Shown here piece after piece: positions 25,601 to 36,034 of a DNA stretch of 64,000 nt. Each line of letters begins with the position of its first letter. Position 1 is the first letter of the stretch. Both the position numbers and the translations under genes were made by a program. Where the stretch lies: contig NC_081410.1 in NCBI RefSeq assembly GCF_030272615.1, forward strand, positions 506,749,942 to 506,813,941, written 5' to 3'. Below the pieces are notes generated by a model. That model was not told the DNA's origin and made no database searches. It saw only the letters and a list, made by a program, of their open reading frames with translations. The stretch comes from Cryptomeria japonica (Eukaryota > Streptophyta > Pinopsida > Cupressales > Cupressaceae).

Positions 25601-26886
25601 CAAATGAGATAGAACCTCTACCATGGATCACATAGGCTTTGTCATCTCCAAATCTTACTATTCCACCATTATACCTTTCCATTCTCACAAATTTTCTTTT
25701 ACCATCGATCATATGATGTGAACAACCACTGTCAATCACCCATTCATTCTTTTCTTAAACTTTAGCAGCTAATGATTTCTCCTCAACAATACAATTAGTG
25801 GGATCAACAAGTACAGGTCCATCTTCTTTAATGGAAAGAAATACAATTTCATCTCCTTCTGATTCTTCATCTATAACACATTCATCAGTAGCATAATAGA
25901 AGTTCTTTTGATTCCTATACTTCATGTTAGACTTGTAAGGCTTATCATACTTCTCATGCTTCTCATATCTAGCATTCCTATCATGCTTATCAAACTTATC
26001 ATGCCTGTCATATTTAGCCATTCTCTTCGGGCATCTAGAAGAAAAATGTCCTACCTTATTGCAAGAAAAACATTTTCTGGGCAATTTTCCATCATACTTA
26101 CTGGCTCCTTTAAGCAATCTTCAAGAAATCAATGCTTCAAACTCATCTAGCTCTCTTTATTGGTCTTCCATCTCTCTTATCTCTCTTTCATATCTGGATA
26201 TTCTACACTCATCAGGATCATACTTTTGCTTACTAGATATAGATTCTCTAATTGTTGTCTCGGACTTTCCATGGGATTCACCAAAATTTGCTTAGCTCAA
26301 AAGCAGCAATCTTCCCAATCAACATATCTCTTGTCACTGTAGTCACACTTTGGATCTCATCAATACTAGCTACCTTATGTTAATAAGTAGTAGGCAATGA
26401 TCTCAACACCTTAGCAGCAATTTCATCTTCTTCAAGTGTTCCACTGGCACATTTGATACCTAGGACAAGGTCATTCACCTTAGCCATAAAAGAGTGTATG
26501 TTCTCATCTTCTCCCATCTTCCACATCTTATATTTTCCTTTCAATCTCTACAACTTAGCAGCTTTTATCTATTTGTCTCCGCCATACAGGGTCTCAAGCT
26601 TCTCCCAGATCTCATGTGTAGTCTGAAGTCCCATTACATTTGTCATATCTAAATCGGTCAAGGCACTAAGCAATGCTTTATTTCCTCTGATGTTATTTTC
26701 AGCTTCCTTGATCTCATCAACAATAACCAATCCATTCGGAGGAGTAAAATAGGCATTCTTTGTAATCTTCCAGTAATCTTCTCCAAGACATCTCAAATGT
26801 ACCTCGATCTAGTTCTTCTATATAGCATAGTTACTACCATCAAATTTTAGACTCTCCTTCTTAAAGATAACACCTCCAGTTGCCAT
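22688..26886 (-). pseudogene. Copia gag-pol, broken
   Basis: The ATG at 26886 opens gag, which meets two in-frame TAG codons within about 30 residues. A frameshift follows near 26290. Recognisable in order are a CCHC zinc knuckle (CFSCNKVGHFSSRC near 26070-26030) and the protease motif DSGCSHHM (about 25735-25710). Then come the integrase zinc region (LWHRRMCH, CKECQLGK) and integrase core (LLIDDYSK; SNRGGEF where the family has TDRGGEF). RT follows with RIDVKSAFLNG and FVDDIIFGG near 23660, then RNase H (DADWASDVDDRKST, YCDNSSAI, DIFTKPF) ending at 22688. Another frameshift falls near 23180-23200 and several stops separate the pieces. The Asp-to-Asn change in the integrase core removes a catalytic residue. 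It is not expressible as an active polyprotein. Confidence 0.9.
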
Positions 26887-26928
26887 CCAGGATCTCCTCA
26901 AGCGATTAAGCTTCTTCCTAACAATCTA

Positions 26929-26940
26929 GCTCTGATACCA
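26929..26940 (-). other. Primer-binding site (tRNA-iMet type)
   Basis: Minus strand TGGTATCAGAGC, five bases inside the 5' LTR. Confidence 0.85.
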
Positions 26941-26945
26941 ATTCT

Positions 26946-28175
26946 TGGCAACAACAATGAAAAAAACTAAGAGGAGGGGATGAATCAGTTTTCACCGGAT
27001 CTACAAACTTAATCACAAACACAAATCAAATAAACTACAACAATAAGAAAATTAAAATTACAACACAACACCAATATTTTGATGTGGAAAACCTGGTTAT
27101 GGGAAAAACCATGGTGGGAACCTACCCACAGTAAGATGATACTCTGCAATAGTATGTGAAAACATTACAATGGGGAATGCACATGAATTCAGGCACACTG
27201 CCTAGAGCTCACTACTCAAATACAATAACCCAGAAGGCTACAACCCTTAGGGAAGTCTCACTAACTTACAACAAGATTCAGACTACAATCTGCAAGAAAT
27301 GAACTAAATGAATAGCATCTCCAAATGCCTGATTACAATTCCGGTTAAGAACAAATGTCTTCTCTGCAGCACCAATCTCTGCTCAATCACAATGCCAAAG
27401 GATGAATCACTTGTTCACACATATAAAACTCTCTAATAATCCAGACACAACCTCAATACCTAAATTACATGAATATATCACCTATTTATACAAATCATCA
27501 ACCTTGACAACAAGGTCACCTAAACCCTCAACTCACAATTTACAAAATTACATCACATGATACAAAGATCGGCCAGTGGACCAATATGATAATTTACATG
27601 ACATAAAATGGACCTAAATTAAATTCCCAAATGCTCACCTGCACCAGAAATCATGCCAAGATCAACCACGACACGCTACACCACCAGAAATACCGTATAA
27701 CACAAAAATCATCACCAGTTCATGAAAACCACCAGTAACTCGCACAACGATCAATGCAGATCATTAAAAAAAATAGGAAAAAATTAGAAAACACCATCAG
27801 GCACATTAGAATCATCACTAACAACTACACCAACACCACTTATCAAATCTTCATCGATCAACATCTGAGACTCAGGAACACTCAAACAATAGCAACTATC
27901 ATGAAGAAAAGATAACTTGCGGAGCACCAAATCACGAACCATCTGAAATGAAGATACACAAGACCATCCCAAACAATATCCCAAAACCTCAACACAAGAT
28001 CTGATCACATCGGAATATACCGAAGGAAATACTGAACTCTACAAAGAACTGATCAAACAAACAAACTGCAAAACTGAATCATAAGATCTTCCCAATCTGC
28101 AATCACCAGAGAAAATCATAGGAATATGTTGACATCAATGACAACAAAATATCCTAGTTGCAGCAATGTCCAACA
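26946..28175 (-). repeat. 5' LTR of minus-strand copia (1230 bp)
   Basis: It matches 21128-22362 across its length with many substitutions and small indels. The eight bases just outside it (ATCTCCCC, 28176-28183) equal those next to the other LTR on the internal side (22363-22370). Confidence 0.9.
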
Positions 28176-29266
28176 ATCTCCCCAATATCTAACATGACTT
28201 ACAACTGAGTAGTGAGAGTAAACAAAAAGAGAGGGCATAGTTAACTATAACTCTGAGAAAACATATGGGAGCAAAATTAGGTGATTTGGCCACCTAATAT
28301 TCAGTTCACTTTCAGTCAAAGAGTCCTAGGGGATGAAGTATGGGTCAAAGAGGATTTTTAGGAGCATAACTCCTTGTTACTTTTAGTTACACCCCTTTTT
28401 TGAAGGAGTTTTCAGTTGCATCCGACCCTTTGAAGTAATTTATAATTTCAGAACTCCTTATGTAGATTTGGGGTAGTTCTTTTTTAGTCATGTCTGATTT
28501 TTAGGAGAGGTGACAACACATCCTTTTTGAGAGCCAAAATTCAAATTTTGAATTTGGGAGGTCTTTTGTATAAGTCACTCTTTTCTCTCTTTTCTATTCT
28601 CGAGTTCTGAGTTTGGACCTATGGCGGTAGTAGATTTTCACACTTTGGTAACTCATTTCTTATGAGTTTAGCAGATTTACAATGTAGAAATCTCTTGATT
28701 TTCAATAAAAAATGTTCATCTCCTTCTCAGATATGTGTTTCTCAAGCATTGTGTGTGAGTTCTTAGAGTGATTTTTTTGTGATTTCTATGGAATCCTTCT
28801 TTTCATCTTATTGCCTTAGTGTGTTATTTATATGAAGCATGTTATAGTGCAAGTCATTAATTGTGTTTGTTCCATTTGTTGAATGTTTGTTATGAAAACA
28901 TTATTGTTTTCTTTCAAGCAAACTTCATTCATAGAAGCCTTTTAAATGAAATATTTATGCAAAACATATTAACCTGAGTTTTGAATATTTGTAGCTTCAT
29001 TTATAGAGCCACCTTATGAGGTTTAAAGGCATATTCAAATCATTTTCAGTTGGTGAATCACCTAGCTGTTTAATTTACAGTTTATGCATATCTTTCTTCC
29101 CCTTTTCCTATCAAATTTTTAGTTAGTTTTAGGTGATCATAAAGGAAGCCGACCTATAATTCGGAGGTCTACTCTCCCAATAGGATACCCATAGCCTGAG
29201 AGTACTCCTCTGTTTCATGGGAATGCATATTTTTCACATTTTCGGGTGCAAATCCCCGTGACAACA
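28176..29266 (+). repeat. LTR-like right part of the 12.5 kb insertion
   Basis: No coding sequence. It has an AATAAA signal (28706-28711), GT-rich sequence after it, and a terminal run GGGTGCAAATCCCCGTGACAACA-type end (29244-29266) abutting the target duplication. This layout suits the R-U5 half of an LTR in plus orientation, but a matching copy is not found in the window. Confidence 0.4.
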
Positions 29267-29271
29267 GTTAG
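29267..29271. repeat. Right target site duplication GTTAG
   Basis: Pairs with 16719-16723. Host LTR homology continues directly after it. Confidence 0.75.
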
Positions 29272-29314
29272 CTAATTGATATTGCTTTGATGTTTTCCCG
29301 AATTCCTAGCTACA
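29272..29314 (+). repeat. 3' LTR of the large element, last part
   Basis: CTAATTGATATTGCTTTG...CCTAGCTACA matches 7802-7844 of the 5' LTR and completes the copy interrupted at 16723. Confidence 0.85.
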
Positions 29315-29319
29315 GTTCT
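29315..29319. repeat. Right target site duplication GTTCT
   Basis: It directly follows CCTAGCTACA, the end of the interrupted 3' LTR, and matches 7085-7089 exactly. Confidence 0.85.
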
Positions 29320-30245
29320 ATTGCTGCTCTTTTATCTTATTTGATGTATTTTCTCTATGAGGGATTAGGGACCTTTTCCCTACTTATGTAATAAAAAATA
29401 ATGCAATGTGAAATCCAAACGTATAATCCCAACAAAAAAGAATCAAAATCAAAGATCTATGCATAAAATCAAACAATAGGAAATGATAATAATACCACCT
29501 TAAGAGACACCAATATCACTTGTAATTTTATTGAATTCGTAATGTCCATTTTTTTCTTAGATATTGTAGCATAACTTTGATATCATCATGATAGTACGAA
29601 GAATTGATGCTTGATAATGGTAGTGGTCTCTTTTGATAGTGATAATGCTTGATAGATTCTTGGTAGAGTGATGATAATGTAGGTGCTCAAAAGTGCTAGA
29701 TTTAAAAAGAGTGGGGTGAAGGTTTTACTTTATATGCACCCCACATAATATTTGATTAAGGGTAGAGATTAATTATGAAAATCAATGGTTGAGAAAAATT
29801 AAGAAAGGGTGAGACCTATAATGTACATAGTTGATGAGATAGAGAGATAAGGTAAAGGTGTCAATGCATAAAGGAAATAAATAAAATATTAATTTTATTT
29901 ATTTGAGGTGGGAAAATTAAATAATTTTTTTGAATTTATTTAATTTTGAGATGGGAGTATTAACTAATTAAATAATTTTTGAAAGTTATTTGTTTATGGA
30001 GGACCAAAAGATGAATCAATTAAATAATAAAAGTATTTAATTATTATTGGAGGAAAATAGGTTCTATTTAATTGACAATAAAAGGAAAATGATAGTTAAT
30101 AATTAAAAATTCTTTTTAAATTAATAATAGAAGAAAATGGATGATGAATTAATTGTATAATTAAATTTTTTAAATTAATATGAACACAATATAATACTAT
30201 GGGTGACAAGATAAAAAATGCATTAGTCGGTTTTGGATTTCTACA
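29320..30245 (-). repeat. Probable LTR of a related element, minus strand
   Basis: On the minus strand a polypurine tract (TCTCAAAGAGGGACAAAA, 30263-30246) is followed by TGTAGAAATCC. This parallels TCTCAAAGAGGGGCAAAA then TATAGACACC of the large element. The adjoining 0.9 kb is very AT-rich and then holds a TATA-like box (CATATAAAG, near 29737-29730), the same order as in the large element's LTR. The far end is not defined and no partner LTR is identified. Confidence 0.45.
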
Positions 30246-32500
30246 TTTTGTCCCTCTTTGAGATAATGCCTGTTACAATATTATTTCAAAGAAAAAGATA
30301 CTAATGATATGTGCCAATGACAGGATAGAAGGATGGAATGGTGGATGGTTGGTCCCTCAAGAGATTGGCTAGAAAGATATATTTTGGCTCGTCAAACTCT
30401 TCAAAAGTTATGTGAATGAAAAGAGTTTGCAATAGATGAAATTAAATGCAAGTCAACCCATTGATCAAATGTAAAGTAAAGCATATAAATAGATAATGGA
30501 ATGGATAGGAAAAAGTGCAAGATGGATAGACTATGATAGGATAAGGTTGAAGGTTATGAGAAGATATGCAAGATGGATGTATATGATAGGAAATTAAAAA
30601 TTGATGGATATGAATTCTATTATTTGTGATATGCTTTGTATCATTGTTGAGCAATTCATGAAGAAAACAATAAACAAGAAAATAATGGTTAAGATCTAAG
30701 ATAAAAAGAGAAAGATAAAAGAATGAATAAATCACTGTGTTGCAATCCCTACTCTCTACCATGATATCAAAATAGGTGAGAAGAAAAAAAATATATGTAC
30801 ATTCAAGCAAAAAATCATGCCCTATTCCTCATTCTTTGACATATTATCATGATTGAGGCTTCCATGAACTTACTTGAAATAGTCCAAAAGAAAAGATCAA
30901 AAAACAAAATGATGAAATATTAAAGATTAAAGTTTAAATTAAGTCAAATATTAAGATAAAAGTATCAAGGTCCAAGGATTATGATAAAATAAAACATGCA
31001 AATGATCATAAGATAAATCAACAAGCAAAAAGATCAAATGACAAACAAGTCAAATAGCCAACATGTATATCTTTCCAAAAGGTTAAATTTGATGTAGATA
31101 GATAGTGCTTGTATAGGAAAGATACATCTTTAAAGGCATAGATAGCTAGATAAGGCCTGATATAGGAAGATTACATATTATAAAGAAAAATATATCTAGA
31201 TAGATATGTTGTCACTAAGGATTGCACCCGTGATGCTAAGTTCGAAAACAAGAAATCCTGTGAAACATGGAAACACCTTCAAGCCTATGGGTTGCTCAAA
31301 GTGAAGGTGAATCTCCGAAGATCAGGTAAGCTTCCTATTTGGTGAATCTCTTGTAAATACTTTTGATAAGAAAAAGGGATAGAAAGGGATAGAAAGCTTG
31401 CATGTAATGTAAATATATTCTAATGAAGGTGATTCACCAAATATATTATCTGAGATCTGCAACCTACTTAACTCACAAGACCTTCAACAAATAACCCTGA
31501 TTGCTTCACAACTCAACTAAACATGTAGATGCATAAACATTTCTTAGAAAGGGATGGTTTTAATGCATGCATGAAGGAAAACAATAAGTTTTTACAACAT
31601 CAAGCAATTAAATTCAACTAACACAAACTAGAACGTGCAACTAACATGCATCTCCTTGCACTACAAATTGACTGAATGAGATAAATGAGAGGATAAAAAT
31701 CATAGGAAATCATCAAATCATTCATTCACTAGAATAATACAAGAAGTACAAAGAAGAAAATCTGCTGCTATATTATTGAAAAATAAAGGAGTGTTGTTGT
31801 TACAAAATTCAAATCCTATTGAGGTACAATGCCTTTTTGCAAAAATGTGTATGCAAAAAAGAAAGAACTAGAGGGAAAAAAGAAGGAGAGAAGAAATATA
31901 TAGATATCGTGATGAATCCCCTTCAAAAACCCTAAAAACATTGCATGAGAAAAGCCTTGGGTGAATCTGCCCCAAAAATGGCATAAAACTCATGCATAAT
32001 CTATAAAATAATAATCTTTTCTGCTCAAAAGGACTAGCACTGAACCCCCTATTTAAAAATATACATATCTAAATGCGAAAAAAAAAAGCTATCCCCATGT
32101 GAAAGTTGCATAATGAACTAAACTATGACTATATTAAAAAGAAATCCCACTGAGAAAATCTTATGCATTGTCTGGTAACTGCTCTCCGTGTTGAAACTTC
32201 TGATAAAAATGATTGAAAAAATGCATCTCTTTGTTTCGCGAGCTTTCCAATGGTATGTAACACTTGCATATTCAGACAAGCAATAAACACTTGCATTAAT
32301 CTTTCATGTAGAAATAATCTCTTTGCTTAGCGGGCTTTTCACCGTTCAAGCAACCAGTTCTAAGTCTACCATACAATTTTTATTTGCCATCCATTGGATC
32401 GCTTGGATGAACCATGGTCGCTTGCATTAACTTTTTCGTTTACTTTCTAGCAGGCCCCACCATTTTCTTTTATCTCTGCTTGTTTTCTTTCTTCATCCTG
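30246..32500 (-). other. Probable internal debris of the related element
   Basis: Sequence next to the polypurine tract (30264-30300) still resembles 15960-16005 of the large element in reverse complement. Beyond about 30.3 kb no gene, pol motif or clear repeat can be supported. Blocks near 31560-31760 and 31900-32050 are ordinary AT-rich spacer. Confidence 0.35.
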
Positions 32501-32699
32501 GGCCCATGGGAATGAGCGACGATAATGTACTTTGAACTATTGAACCACTTTGAACCAATGAGCTACTTTGAACTGGTTCAAAGTTCAAGTTCAAAGTTGA
32601 CTTAAAAAATATATACATTTGCTCGTCTGTAGACTTTTGCTACATGTCAGCCTCTAATTTGCTCGTGGGTCCACTTTGTCTACCATCTGGACCTACCAC

Positions 32700-33615
32700 T
32701 AGACTTGGTCTTATACTCTTTGTCCCTAAGTCATGGCGATAACTGGGCATGCAACTTTTCCTTGCACCTTAGTGACAACCGTTGCATCTTCCGGACTTGC
32801 ATGATCTATAGCCTCTCTGAGCACTTTCTCTTATGCCACGATGTCGCCACGTGTCACCACTTTTGGATCCAACTGGGTGCCACCTTAACCGCCACGTCAT
32901 CAGTTGCTATGTCACAGAGGATAATCATCGAGCATCTTCATCATGTGATATAGCGACGGTCGTCGATCTGTCCTCAAATTGCTCGATCTTTAACACCTTA
33001 GCCACTCACCTTTTCTGCACGTGCTTTGTCGCCAAGTCATGGAGGTAACTAGCGAGCTTCTTTCTATAGTAGTATAACGATAGCCCTTAGATCTTTCGGA
33101 CTACCATTGATCTTTCCTCAACTTGCTCGACCTTTAACCTCGGCTGATTTTGTCTCTTGTGCCAAGTGTCAACATGTGTCATCGCTTGATTGGCTCTAGA
33201 GATCCGCTTTGGCACCACTTATCTATCGGGCCTACCACGCATCTTGCTCTGTTGTATATCCTTCTTTCAGCCAAATTATTCCCTTGGCAAGCCGTTTACC
33301 AGTCCCATCGAACCTGCAGTTTCATTGATATTATTATGTCGATGAAACTGAGCCTTCGGTGAAACCTTTTCGGGACTCATCATGGCCAAGATCTGCTCGA
33401 TGTCTCCCATCCATGCCATGTCACTAGCCACTGGACTACCACCTGTCTTTGGTCTTATATTCCTACCCTGCCACATCATCAGTCACCAAGTCGCGACGAT
33501 AACCCGTTGTGCAGCTTTCCATTGTGCCTTAGCGACACCCATTGGATCACTCGCATCACCATTGATCTTTCTTCAACTTGGTCGCTCTTTAGTCTCTTTT
33601 CGCTAGCCGGTCACA
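32700..33615. repeat. GC-richer block of diverged repeated units
   Basis: Recurring phrases appear in the same order: a GTCATGGCGATAAC / GTCATGGAGGTAAC / GTCGCGACGATAAC block, then TTAGCGACA-type, then GATCTTTCYTCAACTTGCTCG and a CTTTAACCTY or CTTTAGTCTY end. I can make out about four diverged units near 32725, 32890, 33020 and 33490. Base composition is visibly richer in G and C than the flanks. Open frames exist on both strands but carry no motif, so I do not call a gene. Confidence 0.5.
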
Positions 33616-33944
33616 AAATTGGGATGCCTTGAGATGCGCATGCATGGGGTCCACCAGGCCACGAGCTACCTCTTGCCAAAATCTTTCAAGCTTTTGATGC
33701 TTGATATGTGTGCAGCTTTACATTTAAACATTGAAGAGTTACTTCCCACTACCAATGTGGGATAAATGTTCTTCATGATTGGCGACCGAAACCGCTTGGA
33801 AGGTCTCTGGCCTTTTAAAACCCTCTTTGGCGCCCAAGTAAAACTTTACACAGGCCGATTGCATTTTTCTCAGAGTTTCTTTTGGACTAAAGGTTTTAAT
33901 AGCCACGCCATTTCATCTGCAATGGAGCATAATATCTCTGCGAC

Positions 33945-34030
33945 CTACAACATGTTGAGCTCAACCCTCGTGGGAGCTAGATTTTAACCCACATATTGTC
34001 TTACTTTCCTGTATCTGCACATGAAGCAAA
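33945..34030 (+). repeat. Third copy of the foldback-arm repeat
   Basis: GTGGGAGCTAGATTTTAACCC with its flanks matches the arm of the element at 16967-17484 (GTGGGAGCTACATTTTACTCC). The following TTCCTGTATCTGCACATGAA matches the sequence inside the right arm in reverse complement. Only one orientation is present here. Confidence 0.6.
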
Positions 34031-34763
34031 CAAGTTAGAAAAAGCAGTGCATTTCTCCTTGGTTCATGATTTGTTCTTTTCAGAATGAACGAATGCAAGG
34101 CTTCATTAGGGCACCAAATTTGGCATGTGCAAAATTTTGGTAACAAGATAATGACAAATATGTGATAGATTAGGAAAGCTAGATACATAAGCTTCAAGCT
34201 TAGTTCAACATCAGACTTTCACTCATGATATTTGTGAAAGCTCAAATGTTTGTGTTTTGTGATGGGCATAGTTTTGACTTCTTTTTTTCTTTGGTAAGAA
34301 GTTTAGGTTTGTATATTATTTTTATCAAGATAATGATGTATATCCACTCCCACGAAAAGGAATTTTGTGTGGATAAAATAATATTCCCTTGCCTCATTTT
34401 AGAAGCTAGGAGAAATTTTTTTTGTGAGTTACTTTAGGAAAAATGGTAGATTTTGCTTTTGTATTTTTCAATTATTTCTATACAATTTGAATGAAACCTA
34501 TTGGAATGAAAAATTTTAAGGAAAAATTATTTTTCTTGAATATCTACTATCCATGTATGCATCACATGGTTTTGGGTAAAAGATATTTGGTTGAATAAAT
34601 TTTAATTAAAAATATTAGACTAGAAGTACTTTTATTAATTAGAATTTTAATGAAGGTTTAGAATTTTACCCATTCCATTGAAGTAAAAATTAAGCTATTT
34701 GTTCCTACCAAAAGTGCTACTTGAGCATTTTACTTATATGGAGTAAATAGTTATCTAAAGAAG
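34031..34763. other. AT-rich spacer, nothing recognised
   Basis: No motif or repeat beyond homopolymer runs. Confidence 0.5.
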
Positions 34764-35000
34764 GAAATGGTCCTCATCCTCCATTTTGACCACACCTAGA
34801 TTTTAAATTTTGAATTTATCATGGAAAACAATAAGAGATCTAAAAATAGAAACATGACGTGGTATTAAAAATTAAAATTGATAGATAAGAAGAAAATGGT
34901 CATCATCGTTCATTTTAACCCCTCCTAGATCTTAACTTTTGAATTTATCATCGAAAGTACTAGGAGATCTAAAAAGAGAACCATGAGGTGATAAAAAAAA
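34764..35000. repeat. Tandem duplication of about 128 bp
   Basis: GAAATGGTCCTCATCCTCCATTTT (starting 34764) and GAAAATGGTCATCATCGTTCATTTT (starting 34892) begin two adjacent units. Both continue with TTTTGAATTTATCATSGAAA and GAGATCTAAAAA blocks. Moderate divergence indicates an old duplication. Confidence 0.7.
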
Positions 35001-36030
35001 AAAAATCATTAAATAGATGTTGCATTCAATTCAAAATACACCTTCTTACAAAGTATTTTTTGTTAAGTTAGATTTCTATCCTAAAAATTGCATTCATGAA
35101 ATATATGCATAAACAATATGCCATAATTTAAAACATTAAATTCATGGTTTAAGAATTTGTAGCCCCAAAGTTCAAAGTATTTCCTCTCACCAACTATGCC
35201 AAGTACTTATCATAACCACTTAATGCTTTAATTATATTTTTAAGAGAACATTTCATGACTTTCTTGATAAACAAAATATAGCAAAAGGTTTGCTCTTTTT
35301 AATTTTGAATAGTGGATATCGATCCTTTTACAATTGAAAGACAATAAAGATTATAGAATTTATTTATACATATTCTTCTCTATCAAAACTTGATCTCTGA
35401 GATATATTTGGAAGAGAGATAAAACTATCTATGAATTTAAAAAAATGTTTTACTTCCTTTTCAGTATTGAAATTTGATTTTCGAAAATAGTACAAAAATT
35501 CATACAAATTTTCTTTTCATATTTTTTTCTTTGAAAGTGACTCTTTTTTCTCTTTAAAGTACAACTTCCCTCTTCCAAACAAGAATCATTTTCTATAAAA
35601 TTTAAATTCAGCCAATAATTAATTTTCCTTCAACATTTATATCATAATATTCAAAAAAATTTAATTTTATATTTTAACATACCCTTCACACTTCATACAT
35701 ACTTTTAAAATTTGTTGCAAAGGCTATATAGTTTCTTTTGTATCTTTTTACCTAATCCAATACCATTTTAGAAGTGAAATTCAAATAAAAATAATAATGA
35801 AGGTTTATATTTACAAATACAAATAGAAACATAAATTATACTAATTTAAATTTTCTATTTGATTACAATATTAAATGGGTGTCATAAATATCTGCATTGT
35901 TGTAACAAACATTTCTCCCATTATTAATTATCCAACGCAAATTATAAATTATTAAACTAGCACTACTCCTATTAACTACGCACTATAACTTCAGCTTATA
36001 CATTAAACAAAGACAACGATCACCGGATAC
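35001..36030. other. AT-rich spacer downstream of P450 pseudogene 1
   Basis: It lies 3' of the minus-strand P450 remnant. No coding or repeat signature I can support. Confidence 0.5.
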
Positions 36031-36034
36031 TAAA

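Larger units (their letters stand above)
21128..28175 (-). mobile_element. Ty1/copia element, decayed, minus strand (7.05 kb)
   Basis: Two long LTRs (21128-22362 and 26946-28175) flank copia-ordered gag, protease, integrase, RT and RNase H read on the minus strand. The 5' LTR is the right-hand copy. Next to it at 26929-26940 is the reverse complement of TGGTATCAGAGC, the usual plant copia primer-binding site for initiator tRNA-Met. AAAGGGGGAGAT (minus strand) precedes the left LTR as polypurine tract. No target duplication is visible (GTTGT on the left, ATCTC on the right). The LTRs differ at many positions, so the copy is old. Confidence 0.9.
16724..29266. mobile_element. 12.5 kb insertion in the 3' LTR (TSD GTTAG)
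   Basis: The insertion begins TGTTACC and ends GTGACAACA, giving LTR-type TG...CA ends. It is flanked by GTTAG at 16719-16723 and at 29267-29271. Its left 4.4 kb (to 21127) and right 1.1 kb (from 28176) are non-coding; between them lies a complete minus-strand copia element. The right part has LTR-like features. I could not find two matching terminal LTRs. The simplest reading is a solo LTR or deleted element later invaded by copia and by a foldback element. Class beyond LTR-type is not settled. Confidence 0.65.
7090..29314 (+). mobile_element. Large LTR element without visible pol, TA...CA ends
   Basis: Two matching LTRs flank this element: 7090-7844, and 16023-16723 continued at 29272-29314. 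The whole is bounded by a perfect 5-bp target duplication, GTTCT, at 7085-7089 and 29315-29319. Both LTRs begin TATAGACACC and end CCTAGCTACA, so the termini are TA...CA rather than the usual TG...CA. A purine-rich tract (AAGAGGGGCAAAA) sits directly before the 3' LTR, which sets the plus orientation. The internal region (7845-16022) has no reverse transcriptase, integrase or RNase H motif. It shows only Gln-rich and Pro-rich broken reading frames and low-complexity spacer. It is therefore a non-autonomous, LARD-like element by structure. A 12.5 kb insertion splits the 3' LTR and a LINE tail sits in the internal region. Superfamily is unproven. Confidence 0.85.

Noticed and set aside
32700-33615. 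GC-richer block as a host gene
   Set aside because: Open frames exist on both strands but encode no recognisable domain, and the repeated phrases explain the composition.
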